Source: Aldrovandia affinis | Taxonomy: Eukaryota; Chordata; Actinopteri; Notacanthiformes; Halosauridae | Length of the DNA stretch: 64,000 nucleotides | NCBI GenBank assembly: GCA_029706075.1 | Contig: JAINUG010000213.1 | Coordinates: 1,036,837-1,100,836 of the forward strand | Direction: 5' to 3' | Shown here: piece by piece, positions 1 through 12,938 of the stretch | How positions within the stretch are numbered: position 1 is the first letter of the stretch | Layout: every line of letters starts with the position of its first letter | Notes under the pieces: model-generated | The model's input: only the letters and a program-made list of their open reading frames with translations | Databases searched by the model: none | What the model was told of the DNA's origin: nothing | Made by a program: the position numbers and the translations under genes

Positions 1-650
1 CAGAACCGGAGGCGGGTCTCTTGCCCTCCCGGTCGAGAAGCTGCCTCCCGTTATCCGCCGGCGTGTGCTGGCGCTTGGCAGACGGTTTTGTGGCCATGGG
101 CACTAAGGCACCCTCACACCGTAGCTGCAGCAGATGCAGCTCGAGGGGGCGAGGTTTGGATTGCACGCAATCCCACTCAAGCGACTGCACGGGGGGTACC
201 GGCGTCAATAAACACGATGAAAGGGCTCCTGATGCTGACCCCGCCGCGGAACAATAGAGAGCGTGTCAACCGGGCCATTACGCCAGGACCGAGGGCCTGT
301 TTCTCCAACACCCCCATCCCCCTGCACATTATCCACCGACTGAAGTGTGTGTGTGTGTGTGGTCCTCCCTTTCAACAAGCAGTCACGCGCTACAATCTGC
401 CGAACGCCTCGCTCCGAGAGTTGCTTTTCCTCTGTCAAACTTTGCAGAAAATACAATACGGGAGTCTTTGAAAGTGTATGAAGGAAAGCTTAATTCGGTG
501 GATTATGGGTGTCCCAGATCAAAGCGTCGAGTCTCCAGCTTTCATATCTCAAACCCACTTCTGCTCAAGGACATGTCTAACTGGTCCTGAAAAGCTGTCA
601 TTTGCTGATACTAATTGGCATTGGTATTGAGTTCAGAGCTGGGCAGAGGT

Positions 651-734
651 TACATTACATTATTACATTACAGGCATTTGGCAGACGCTCTTATCCAGAG
701 CGACGGACAACAAAGTGTTAACCGTAGTCAAGAG
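651..734 (-). mobile_element. LINE-tail-like fragment
   Basis: ACATTACATTATTACATTAC, AGGCATTTGGCAGACGCTCT, TATCCAGAGCGACGGACAAC, AAAGTGTTAACCGTAGTCAA: the 3' end only of the family seen in full at 61961 and 15728. Confidence 0.7.
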
Positions 735-2534
735 GTGATCTCAAACCCAGGATTCTACTCTGCAGGGACAAAAACTCTCTCCACTGAACGGGCACAACAC
801 ACAGAGAAAGCCTGTGGAATAAACATCTTTGTCCTTTCCCAGCACAGGCCTGAAAACACGGCTTCCTTCAAGTTAGGTAACGGCGGACCACAGGATGACA
901 GAGTGAAAGAGCTGAAAGAGCTGCTGTGGCCCTGTCGCTCTGTGGGCCTGCCGCGCTCCGCTAGTGACCCAGAAAACCAGGGGTGATGGACAGCGACTGT
1001 GGGAACGTGGGGGTCAGCTCCACCGGCTGATCTCCGGACCCCTCGGACGCCACTGACCGCCGGCGAGGAGCGCCCCCTGAGCCACAATGAGGTCAGAGCG
1101 CGGTGCCGCGGCCCCGGCCGGCCTGCATTGTCCCCCCTCAGCGTCCGGCCCATCCCGGGGTCCGCGGCCCCTTTGTCCCCCCTCTGACAGGTCAGCTCCT
1201 CTCCCCCGACGCCGTTCCTGGGTCTCTGATGTCCGAGGGGTTGAGGAGCCGTGAAAAGCGCTCTGCCCGGACAATGGAGGGGCCTGACAACGGCCTGCTC
1301 CTTGATCGGAGCCGATCAATGGACGCCGACAAGCCGTCCCGATGCCCATTCTTCACAGAGCCGCGACAGGGAGAGCGCACCATCTTCGGCCCGATTGTCC
1401 CGCTCAACGCGTGGCTAAGGACTCCGGATCTGGAGAGCGCTTTTCCCGGTGAGCGCATTTCCGAAAGCGGAACGTTGTGGCGCCTTGTTGAGCCGAGCTA
1501 AAATTAGCCGGCCGGCGGAACAAAAAAAAGGCTTTTGCACAGCTACAAACGGACCTCGGGCCAAGGCGTTTTCCAGCGCTGTTAAACTGTTCTTTTCTTT
1601 TCTTGGTCGTAAAAAAAATGCGGCATCCTCAGAAATGACAGCGTGATCACATCACACAAAGCCCCGCCAGCCTCAGTGTTTTCTGTTTGCCGCAGCGAAA
1701 AGAGAAATGTGAAATGTGTTACAGTGGACTGGACTGCTACACGAAGCGTGAAGGGTCCAGGTTACTGAGCCAGGGAACTGCGCTCTTAAATGTCAAAAGG
1801 CAGTATGAGGGATGTGCATGAGAGAACGGTTTATGGCTTTCAAGAACAACAAATATTCAATATTCAACTCCCCCCCCTCCCCCATCCCCCCATACTGGAA
1901 GATTTTTTTTTGTTTTTTTTTTTTTAATTGGAAAATATTTATATATGAAAAAAAGTAACTGCTATTAGAAAACATCATTTGGTTATTGAAAAATGATGAT
2001 GAACGAGTGCAGCCACTGTAAAATAATAAACAGCAGGCGTTTTTGCCTAGACAATTAAAGACAAGCCTTGCTTTATGACTTAACATAAAAACTGAATCAA
2101 AAACAGAATAGGCCTACTTCAGAAAATAATAGTTTCAGTTTTCAATCAAGAACATTTCTGGTTTTAAAGGTGCACTCCGACCAAAATCCATAATTTCATG
2201 ATGTATTGAAACTAGCTAAGTTTATGAAATAAACATGAACTATGAATCAAATAAAAAATTGTGCTCAAAGAACGAGTTGATGGTTTTGGTGTGTGGTTTG
2301 TCCTTGTCCATTATTTCACAATGGACTCCCATTATATTTGCCATTTGGTCGCTCAAAACTCACACTGAAACAGACAAACTCAAAAGTATCAACAATGCCA
2401 CGTGAATGGATCGACAAGACATACAGTAAGTAGTACATAATGAAGTGCTCCTTCAACTCAAGGTTAAAAAAAAAAGCCAGATATATATTCCCATCCTGAG
2501 ATTATACAACTAATAATAATATATTTATTTAGTA

Positions 2535-2722
2535 TGCAACATGAAGGAAGTATCTTATCTAGCTAGATAAAATCACGGGTAGATGACCGAAACACATTGA
2601 CTGGCAACTAACATTACCTAGCTAGTTAGAATTAGCTCATGTTAGCTGCCAAGCAATGTGTCTCGGTCGTCTGTCAGTGATTTTATCTAGCTAGATAAGC
2701 TACTTCCTTATTCATGTAGCAC
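2535..2722. mobile_element. Palindromic fold-back element (MITE-like)
   Basis: Two imperfect inverted arms of about 80 bases. The left arm starts GCAACATGAAGGAAGTATCT and contains TATCTAGCTAGATAAAATCA, GACCGAAACACATTG and AACTAACAT. The right arm is its reverse complement with few changes. The loop is about 24 bases. No coding capacity and no clear target duplication. Confidence 0.65.
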
Positions 2723-2852
2723 TACTGCTTTAATTAACCAGCCATTCGGTAGGATATTAACATTACAAAAGTCTACTGACGTTCGATAAAGCCATACTCA
2801 TTTAAATTTTGTACACTTATCAGTTTGGTTATTGCAGTCTGTTAAAGCGACA

Positions 2853-3073
2853 GTCTAAGCCAGGGGTGGGCAATCTTACCCTGTGTGGGCCGGTGTGGGT
2901 GCAGGCTTTTGTTCCAGCCAAGCAGTAGCTCACCTGATTTGACTAATCAGCGAATCAAAGTCTTCAATCAGGGCTTTGATTAGTGGAATCAGGTGCGTCA
3001 CTGTTCAGTTGGAACAAAAGCCTGCACCCACACCGGCCCACACAGGGTAAGATTGCCCACCCCTGGTCTAAGT
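2853..3073. mobile_element. Non-autonomous hAT-like fold-back with 8-bp target duplication
   Basis: The element at 2861-3065 (205 bp) starts CAGGGGTGGGCAATCTTACC and ends with the exact inverse. Nearly the whole element is one inverted repeat around a short centre. The flanking octamers GTCTAAGC and GTCTAAGT differ by one base. CAGGGGTG-type ends with 8-bp duplications are typical of hAT elements. Confidence 0.85.
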
Positions 3074-4470
3074 GTTTCCCTTCGCAAGCATGCGGTATGT
3101 GGTTCGCACTGATTGGTGGTTCAACAGTGCAAACAACTGATCCCAGAACAGCCTTGTATAGCCAATAAAGAATTGGCACAAATGTATTTCAGCTCATCAA
3201 AAAAAATTGATAGTGCATCAGGATTTCCTTCTTTTGTTTGAAGTTTGCTAAATTATAATGGATTCCAACCAGGGTCAAAATGTTACTGCCTCCAGCCACT
3301 AGGGGCTACAGACTTTACATCAACTCCAGACTCAAAAGCTAGGTCCGGTTATACAGGTCAGTGTCCGTGCATGATGCGCTTCGCTTTGCATCACTGTCGG
3401 TTACTACTGCGAGCGCTTAATAGCCAATAGATGGCCGCCTGAGACCCCCAATTATCACTGGCTAGTTCCTGCTAGTTACAGTCAAACTGAAAAGCTAAAA
3501 AAGGTTAACAAACAGTTTAAATATTTAAAATAGACAAACCTGACAAGGCATTAGAATAATATACACCCGTGCAAATATTCAAGAGGGGGAGGGGGGGGGG
3601 GTGGTTGTGAAAAAGCCAAACGCAGCTGAGAATGCTTCCCTGCACGGATGACTTCTCTCTCCATGTGGGAGCCGGCACAGATGCGAGCAGGCCTGTGCTT
3701 CCTGAGAGCTGAATCACGTACATTCCGTGGTTATTATTCAGCGCCGCGAACACTCCAAAAGACCCAATTATCTTCCCCTGCTTTCAACAGCGCCGGCACA
3801 TTATCGCCGCTGAAATTCTCACCGTCCTCGACGTGTCATTTGGGCGACCCGCGCTCCGCGACCCCGCCTGGTCGGCATTATCTCCCCGCGGATTCCCAGC
3901 ACAGATGTTAACATGTTGCCCTACATTCGAGGCGGTAATCTAAAGGAAAGATTATCAAACAAAGTCACGTGACCGCGCCTGCACGAATGCACGGAGACGT
4001 GGTTCACTTTGATAACGACGCCCCGGAACCACTGCAGAATGAGAACTACTGCCCTTTGCTTAAACTCGGCTCTGGGTATCAACCAGGACGAGAGGCTAAA
4101 ATGGTTGGAAGGATATCAACAGCAATCAGCACCCAGCACCAGTATGTGTTCAAAATGTTTGGAGCAGACCCGTTCCAATGAGGGAACGTTTTGCCCCACG
4201 TGAGTGCAAGAAAGACCGGAGACGAAAATTAGTTTTTTAGCTATATCTAGTTCAATATATGACATTTAGATCCTCTTGTTTGGAGGAAACGTTCATGCAT
4301 ATTCAAAAGTGTGCATGCACAAACACACTCTGTTTCTGTTCCCCCTCTCTCTCACAAGAGCCTGCCCAGAGCACTGGTCACTGGCAGAGGGGCTGTGGAC
4401 GGCATCTGGCTGCTCTACAGATGCACTGGCCACTCCATCAACTCCCGAGTCGGTATTATGGGGTCAGAAC

Positions 4471-5245
4471 AGCACACACTAACCATGCAGTGCACACTAA
4501 CTATGCAGTGCACACTAACCATACAGTGCACACTAACCATGCAGTGCACACTAACTATGCAGTGCACACTAACCATACAGTGCACACTAACCATACAGCA
4601 CACACTAACCATACAGTGCACACTAACCATGCAGTGCACACTAACCATACAGTGCACACTAACCATACAGTGCACACTAACCATACAGTGCACACTAACC
4701 ATACAGTGCACACTAACCATACAGTACACACTAACCATACAGTGCACACTAACCATGCAGTGCACACTAACCATACAGTGCACACTAACCATGCAGTGCA
4801 CACTAACCATGCAGTGCACACTAACCATGCAGCACACACTAACCATGCAGTGCACACTAACCATACAGCGCACACTAACCATGCAGTGCACACTAACCAT
4901 ACAGTGCACACTAACCATGCAGTGCACACTAACCATGCAGTGCACTGTTCTGCAACACACACTTCCATACAGCACACACTAACCATGCAGTGCACACTAA
5001 CTATGCAGTGCACACTAACCATACAGTGCACACTTCCCATACAGCACACACTAACTATACAGCGCACACTTCCCATGCAGTGCACACTAACCATACAGTG
5101 CACACTAACCATGCAGTGCACACTAACCACAGTGCACACTAACCATGCAGTGCACACTAACCATACAGTGCACACTAACCATACAGTGCACACTAACCAT
5201 GCAGTGCACACTTCCCATGCAGTGCACACTAACCATGCAGTGCAG
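4471..5245 (+). repeat. 18-bp minisatellite, about 43 units
   Basis: Unit CACACTAACCATRCAGTG repeated almost without spacing. Units mostly vary at one site (ATGCAG or ATACAG), with occasional ACTTCC, ACTAACTATG and CAGCAC variants, and one shortened unit near 5125. Since 18 is a multiple of three, long repeat ORFs stay open in four of six frames; none is a believable gene. Confidence 0.97.
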
Positions 5246-6099
5246 ATTCAAAGGCACACTATATGAATTTACACCCAACAGCTTAAGACCAGCCTAAACA
5301 ACAAAGACCATAAAGATGAATGACATGCCATAAAGATTTTGCCAAGGGAACAAGAGCACCCATAACTCCACTGTAATTAATTAAGAAAGCATCTCGTGTA
5401 AAATGTGGAATTAATTACAGATTAATTCAATCAAGCAGGAGTCTAAGGCGTCTTTTGTGGTGCAACAACAGAAAGAGAGAGAGAGAGAGAGAGAGGGCAA
5501 TATTCTTCAGCCTGTAAAATGAAATGCTGTTGAACAGCGGGCGAAAGGGTGTCGAGAAGAGATTTTGATCTCGCTTCGTTTCACAAATCTAGAACCTTGT
5601 GAATGTTGCACAAGCGATCAAAAAATTCCGACAAAACTGAGAGTGAAGAAAGGAGCTAAATTACAGGGTGCTGTTGGCCAAGGACAGCTATGCACACTTC
5701 AATCTCTAATCCAGGCTGTGGATCAGGGACAGCTCTGCCAAACCTAACAGAGGGGGGGGGGCGACACATCTGCGTGTCTCTATCATGCCTCTCCATCGCC
5801 TGTAAACAGTTGGGGCACACCTTACTGCCAAAGCCACTCGCTGTGTTTAGAGTACGCTCTTCCCCCCCCTCCTCCCCCATCACACCTTCCACGGGCACCT
5901 GCACCTGGCCCACACGGCACGGCCCCTCTGCTCTTCCCTAAAACCAACCTGTGGTTTCGAAGCACAGCCGTTCAGATATGAAAACAGCCCTGAGCTTATC
6001 TGAAAGGCACAGGTTTTGGAGGGAAATGCGGTGGACTAGGTCCACTAGATGCCAAAAACAATCATTCAGAAGACTTAAACAGGTTCTTGGCCCACTCAC

Positions 6100-6208
6100 C
6101 TGGTAGTACGACTTGATTTGGCGAATCAGAATGGACAGGTTTTGTATCCGCAGAGTGGAGTCATTGTTCACTTTCTTGTTGGTTCTTTGAACCGTGGCTT
6201 TCGGGTTT
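6100..6208 (-). CDS. CCDC88A: CCDC88A (girdin) coding exon 3
   Basis: Third coding exon of girdin, an actin-binding, coiled-coil G-protein modulator and Akt substrate at the plasma membrane and cytoskeleton. On the minus strand an acceptor (cccag) precedes codons reading [20 protein letters not shown] and then [16 protein letters not shown], followed by a GTGAGT donor. This is nearly identical to the N-terminal Hook-type domain of vertebrate CCDC88A as I remember it. The exon supplies 109 nt and joins the previous exon's two leftover bases in frame (37 codons). The next expected exon, beginning with an LQQLIMMSLPN-like stretch, was not found in positions 1-6099, so it probably lies off the left edge. 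The paralogues CCDC88B and CCDC88C are less likely given the PNPT1/PPP4R3B/CFAP36 neighbours. Confidence 0.93.
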
Positions 6209-6344
6209 CTGGGATGGGGAGCACAAAGGGAACGTGAAATGGTTAGGACCATAAAAAGGGAAACATCGTTATCATCATTATGTGTACGAAGCATGACATT
6301 CTAAAAAGCCATTACACACACATTGATCAAGGAATAATCCCATG

Positions 6345-6562
6345 CATTACATTACATTACAGGCATTTAGCAGACGCTCTTATCCAGAGCGACTTACACA
6401 GTTTACATTCCATACAATCCATTTATACAGCTGGATATTAACTGAAGCAATTCAGGTTAAGTACCTTGCTCAGGGGTACAACGGCAGTGTCCCCACCTGG
6501 GAACTAACCTACAACCTTTGTGTTACAGGTCCAGTTCCCTAACCATTATACCAACACTGTCA
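6345..6562 (-). mobile_element. tRNA-headed SINE, GTAGTGTAATGG family
   Basis: Minus-strand copy beginning (plus strand) with ATTACATTACATTACAGGCA, then AGCAGACGCTCTTATCCAGA, and ending with AACCATTATACCAACACTGT. It lies just upstream of CCDC88A exon 3 in the transcript sense. Confidence 0.8.
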
Positions 6563-9500
6563 CACCCATGAAAACGTTAGGAGGCATTGGCAAGGAAGAC
6601 CAGTGAAGCGAAGACAGGTTTCAGATGAAGTGAAATGGCCGCCCTCGTCAGCCAGTAACACGTTAGCGGTGATGTGCTAAAGTGAGGTGTACTTGGGATC
6701 GTTTCACACTCTCCTCTGAGCCCTGGGGCCAAGAGTGTTTGCATAGATCACGTCAACTCAAAGCAAGTCCTCACACACACACACACACACACACCACACA
6801 CACGCCCACACAAACACACGGTCTCTCCATTCTCGGCTCCTCTCCATTCTTGTGTTGGTGCGCACACAAAGGGTTTGAGTTACAATAAAGCTCTCTGTCT
6901 CAACCCGAGACAGCTTTCAACTTGTGTCACTGTTGGCCACATGGTTACAATATCCCAGCAACTTGTACACGCTCACTACTAAAAACATTAAAAAAGGGTT
7001 CTTGACACTCGCTCTGAGCAGGTGTAGGCGTTTTGAAAATGGCCCTTTAGATTTTAGAGTTTGGTTACTTCTAAGTTTGGTTACTTCAAGCCAGCTACAT
7101 CCAACACCAGGGGCATTAGGACCGACCGATCAATGTAATATCATGTCAGATGATGTCATTGGAAGTGAATGGAGGACTATAGAACCAGGTCTTGCCAAGA
7201 TTCTACATGCAGAATCCTGAAGGCTTGGCGGGAATCCTGGAGCCAATCAGAGGTTAAAACAACATGTGTTGATACCAAATGACGTATGCACTGGGGTTGT
7301 GGGGTACCATTCAAACAGCCACGCCGGGAAGTAAATAAAAACAGAACACACATCAGAGCCGTTTGATTGATGGTACTTCATTAGTTGATGACTCTAAATT
7401 TTTTGTGAAAAAAAGACAGATACTTGGATGAAAAGATAAGAGTAGCTGAACTTGATTGGGGAGAAAAATGCAGAAATAAAATGGATTCAGACAGAATTTC
7501 CAGTGCTCGGCAAGAGATGGGCCTTAATTAGTGGAAATAGCATTCATCTTTGCCTGATATTAAAAAATGAAGGAATAACCTTGAACTCATTTTAAAAATC
7601 AATCCTTGTTCTGGAGTGTTATTTCTGTACTGCTCGCAAAGATTCAGAAGGAAGACCTGTTGGGACTGTGCAGGCAGATGTAATATGTCAGTCCTGAACG
7701 GTGTTAAAATGCTAATTTCTCCTGACAAACCCTACAGAAGTTACACTGCATTCACAGTATTCGGTCTCATTTGAAACGCAAGGGTCAACGGTCAAGAGGT
7801 GTACAAACATCAGAGACTGCGTCGAGTCAATAGGAAAACCAAGCAGAAGAACAACTTTCAAGCTTTCAAATGAGTTTTATTTTGTAGCGTTATCTATGTA
7901 GGCCTGGTCATGTTAAAATGCAGAAGAACATACTTTGTGGAATATCATGCACATTCCAAATGATTTGTCACACAGCTACTGTTTTAGACACATCTGTGCT
8001 GTGGCACACATTGGCTGGGGCTACTAGCTAGCTAAACACAGTGGAAAAGTGATTTATTGTTGGATCAGCCTGCATTTTTCAGATTGCCAAAACAAGATAC
8101 TGGACGCATTGAGGACACAAACACTACACCTTGAAACCCAGTGTAACATTAGCTAACATGCTATTGTGAAGCAGCTAGTGTAATCTATCAAAGCTCACTG
8201 AATACTGATAGTAAGCTCGCTAGTTATCAAATGTTAAATAGCCAATCGTGTTTGAAATACAATATAGTCAAGTCAAGGTGTAGACAGGCCAATGAGGATC
8301 AGCAGTCTGTGGTAACTTAGCTAATGTCAGTTAGCTAGCTAGTAGCGACCTTCTGTTGATGTCAGCGTCAAGGCATTTGAAATTAAAGTTGATTTAACGT
8401 CGCAAGCCAGCTACAATGCAACAACCGCACTTTTGCTTCAGTCAGAGTTTGACAAACCTCCCTTTCCGAGGCCGGGCTCAGCCACGGTGCTGAATAAAAA
8501 GGATTTTACTCTTCCCACAGACGACCTATTTACACATCGGTTTTGTTGACTAAATAAATCGCCACAATGCACTCCAGAGTTCACTTCTCTCTCGGTTCTG
8601 TATATCTTTCGCTTTCAACTACCCCATTGTATTGAATGGGGTCCTGACAACCGTCTTGTCTGATTCATTGGCCTGGTGTGCCGGCAGCCTGAAGGAGAAA
8701 ACAATGTCTATTTGTTGAAACCAGCGAGTGAGTCGTTTCCCCCTCAGGGCGAGAAGAACCATCAACCAAACACATGACTGCTGATGTTATCTTCCCGACC
8801 CGTCTCCATCTGGGTGCAAGACCTTCCAGACAGACGTGTCACAGCTCAATCACATTATAATGCTAAAAAGAGGAGTTTCACATGGCACAAAAGGACATTG
8901 ATCTTCAGAGAGAAGTTCTCGAGGCAACCTTTAAACGCCTCCATTCTCACAGTTGAACATTAAGAGCCGCTGCAGCATTCCGCTATGGCTTCTCTTGTTG
9001 TCTGCGAGGTCCGCAGTGTGGTTCTTCACACTTCTGACCATGAATGGGTCAGAGTTGTCTGAAATGGTGGATGGCCGACGCAGCATTGGAATAACATTCA
9101 GCGCAGTGGGTAGATCAGAGAATATATTAGCTCATGTCATGTAGTGTCATTTCTAAATTTGAAGGTGCTGTACCACTAAATCTTTGCGGTACTAAAGGAA
9201 CAACAACATTTGAAATGATGGGTATGCAGCACCGTATTATATTTGAAGAATACAGTATTGTATTCAGGTATATCGGCATTATTGCATTAGTGCATTATTC
9301 TTGTTGCTTTACCAGTTCCGTGTTCAATTTCTACACGTGAATAAATCTGACTCCATTGCCATGAAAATAATCCTGAACTTTTTTAAATGGACCTGGATGT
9401 GCTCCATTACTTCCAGGCTGAGGCGAGGCTTTTAATTAAACTGATCTATCGTTTCAAATTTCATGCCTCAGAAACAAACGCTGTCTCTAAAATTGGCAGA

Positions 9501-9918
9501 ACTACAAACGGAAGGAAATAGTCTGCCCATTTGTCAAACACAAATGGCATTGGACCTACTATGGCCATATTTTTTGTGAACTTCAAACTAGATATCAAGA
9601 CTGATATCATGAATCTGAAGCTGAAACGTGCAGCGAGTGAAACGCACATGGCTCCACAAAACCCTTGAAAAAGGACAGATGGCTTGTGTTTGGCGAGTCT
9701 CTGACCTAATTCTGCACTGGAGCACATCTGACACTACATCCGTACAGTGCTGCTCGGGCAGCCTGGCCTGGCGAAGAGGGGGAGACTCCAAGCCCTTGAA
9801 GATGGAAGCGTTTCACCAGGATTTATAAACATGGCTGCCCTGCACAGCCAGACTGGGAATACCAAAAACGTGATTTTCTAAACAGCAGGTTTATATAATA
9901 AAAAATAAATAAATAAAA

Positions 9919-9955
<37 letters not shown>

Positions 9956-12938
9956 AAGCACTGGGAATTGTTGTGTGCATGTGCAAGCGTGCCAACGTGA
10001 TCGCACATGCACACCTGCACACCTAATCCACTTCAACCAACGTGACCACCGTTGCCACACAGGAGCCCATATGCGGCTTGCTGAGCTCAAACGAACCTTC
10101 ACACAACTGCTGCTCTCCTCGTTAACTCCGTCCTAGAAAAGGTCCACGGCAGCCATATCTCCTCGGAGGAGAATGGCATGGTTATCTACTCTCTCCGTTG
10201 GACCTCGTCCTAATCCTTATGCAATTCGAGAAACGGGACCGCTGCCAAGCCGCCGATTAAACCGGCTAACAAACCTCGAGCGAGCCTGACGCTCTCCGCG
10301 GACCTCACAACCACACAGCGGGTTTAGCGTGCGGTTTACAGCACAGGCGCCACAATGCACACACCTCTTCCGTTTCACGCTCAAACCTGCGGACGAAAAG
10401 AAAATCCCGGGGCGACGAAAACAAAAACGGACCAAACCAAACGCGGCTTTTGGCTTCTGGCTCGCTCACGCGCACACCCTGAGCGCTTGCGGAGTTAATG
10501 AGTTAACGGGGATCTGGCCAACATCCTGACCCACAAAGGCTGCGTCCACTCCCACACGCTGCTGCCCCCCCACCTCCACCCCCACCCCCACCCCCACCCC
10601 CTTTAGTCTTGCAAATGCAGAACAAGGTCCTTTTAATGGCAGCGTGAATGGGGGTGCTCACGTGACCCAATCAGGGGGCCCTCTCTGGAGCAGCGCGGTG
10701 GGGGATCGACTTAACCCCTTTAATTAAATACCGGGGGTGTGGGGGGGGGGGGAGGGGGGATGTAATCCTATAATGCAGCGCGGTGGTTAAACAAAACAAT
10801 AAAAGGCCACCGCTTCTTCGGATGCTAATTTAGACAGCATTGCTATGCACCGGCCCAGGAGAGAGAGCTGGGTGTGTGGAGATTTGGCCGCGGAGACGCG
10901 GCCCCGTCGTTGGGCTATTGTCTAGCGGATTAAAACGCCACTGTCGATGTTTTTTGAGGAAAATAATGCTACTGTGTGTGTTCTTGCTGCGACCCTAAAG
11001 TGTTTTATAACGCTGTAATGATGATTAATGACATTAAAACAAAGAACTGATTACTCATCGTTTAAACACGCCCCGCGCTTCATTTCCTGCTTTTGAGAGA
11101 TTTGGGACTGGAATAATAACACAAAAGCAGCATGACGGAAAAACTCGGTCCGGGGCGGACCTCACCTGATATGTGGCCAGCGTTGGCCGCAGCAGCTCTT
11201 CCTGAATGAAACCATTTGTGTGTGGGGGGGGAGAAATCAAAACACCACGTTTCCGGCGAATAAAACATCCATCCATACACGGGGGTCTCTGGGGGAGTCG
11301 GTAGGCAGGGGGAGCCCCTCACACCCCCCCGGAGCGCTCTGGCGCGTGTGCATAACCCACATATGACACGCCGCATCAATCTCGCGCGCGGAGCGCTGCA
11401 CAATGCAAACACGTCAGGGGCGTGACTGTGCTTCCACGGGGACGGGAGGACACACCGCTGCATCATCGTGCCCCCCACCACCCCCCACCCCCACAGAGAT
11501 CCATACAGGCGCGCCAGAGCAAAGGGAATTGGTCAGGTCAGGCGACTGCAGTAATACGGGCGTTTATAAACCGCGGTGGGTTTCTCTCGCCTCGGACGGC
11601 CGCGTGGTGACGGGGCTGTCCCCGGCGCTCGCGTCAGCAGGCTGGCAGGAGGCTGAGACAGGTGGACGGGGGCCACCGCGGGACTCGAAGCCAGCAGTCC
11701 CGGCCTAGCACTGGCAAGTGACAGACGCGTGGGGGGTTTCCATGGTCACAGAGACGGGTGGGCCAAAGACACGGTTGTCCCAGATGAATGGGTCTGAGAG
11801 CCTCAGTGTGGAGTGTGGCACGGGGATAGCACACAGTCCCAGAGCCAGGGCTCATGCTTCCCAGTGCAGTGCCGATATCACTCTGGTTAATTAATGACTC
11901 CTGGAGGGCCCATCGCACAACACTCAGCGTCATCAAATCAGAGTCAACAACAGACCACTCTCTCACTGCTGGGGGCTGCTGTGGATGCTATACATCCGTG
12001 TTTCTACAGTATTTTGATGAAAGATAAATTAAAAGCATCTTCAAGGACAATTTTCAAGACCTTATTTGTAAATGATTCATCTTAAGACAGACTTAAGTCA
12101 AAAGTTAAAGATTTTTTTATAGAAAACTCACCCTCACACTGTAATCGGTCTATCACGGAGAAAATACGTGCCGCTGAATTCACGACAATTTGGATTTTGT
12201 TGTACGGGAGTAGCCCTAGAAAATTCAGCATTTTGTTAAATGGTAACCAATAGAAAATTAAGGACCATCTTACAGCTCATCTTGCAGCATTTTCACACCT
12301 TGAACTTTCCACAGTAAAACTGGACTACTTTCCAAGGACAGGTGGGAGCCATGCGTTGTAAAAATGCCCTTGAAAAACAGCGCTGTTGCAGGAAACACAC
12401 CGAAGGAGCAACGAAAGCAAGAAAATCCGACTCTATCCGACTGATTTTACTCGCTCCTTTTAAAAGACAGGACTTCATGAATCCTGAATCAGTGAGGTTC
12501 GTTTTTCTCGATGCGAGGAGAACCAGGGAACGTGATAAATACATACATAAAGGTTTGCTATGATCCCAGGCAGCTGGGCCGTAAGTAGGCCAGAGGGAGA
12601 CGGGAGGCAGGGAGGGACCCCAGTGGCCTCTGGAAGGCTGGAAAATGACATGTTTGGCAGTGGGGGGGGTGGAGCGCTATCCTCCCGTCTGTGGCCACTG
12701 ATTAACAGCCGATTCATACCGAAAGCAATTTCCTTTTTAGAAGGATAACTATACCAGTTATTTTTAGAAGGATGACTAAGACTAGCTAACTGGTTTAGTT
12801 AGCTATATGCATGCTGGTCAGAAAACTGAAACGCAATTGAACCACGAACAACAGTGCTTATGTGAAATCTAGTAAAGCAACGTCGTCAGGGGTCCCCACA
12901 ACATCACAGATTTGGGGGTTTTGTTTAAGTCTCTTTAT

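Larger units (their letters stand above)
1..6099. other. Probable CCDC88A intron 3 segment, no gene seen
   Basis: No exon fits girdin or another family. Contents: LINE-tail-like fragment (651-734), GC-rich stretch (about 1000-1500), a fold-back (2535-2722), an hAT-like fold-back (2861-3065), GC-rich possibly conserved stretch (3700-3910), 18-bp minisatellite (4471-5245), and (GA)n at 5473-5494. Confidence 0.6.

Noticed and set aside
4471-5245. CRISPR-like array
   Set aside because: Units are contiguous with no unique spacers and the genome is vertebrate.
4259-5266. 335-residue ORF of HTNHAV/HTNHTV repeats
   Set aside because: It is the 18-bp minisatellite read through; two plus and two minus frames are equally open, and there is no family, splice or promoter context.
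1-6099. CCDC88A exon 4 or later
   Set aside because: No minus-strand sequence resembling LQQLIMMSLPN or the following Hook-domain segment was found.
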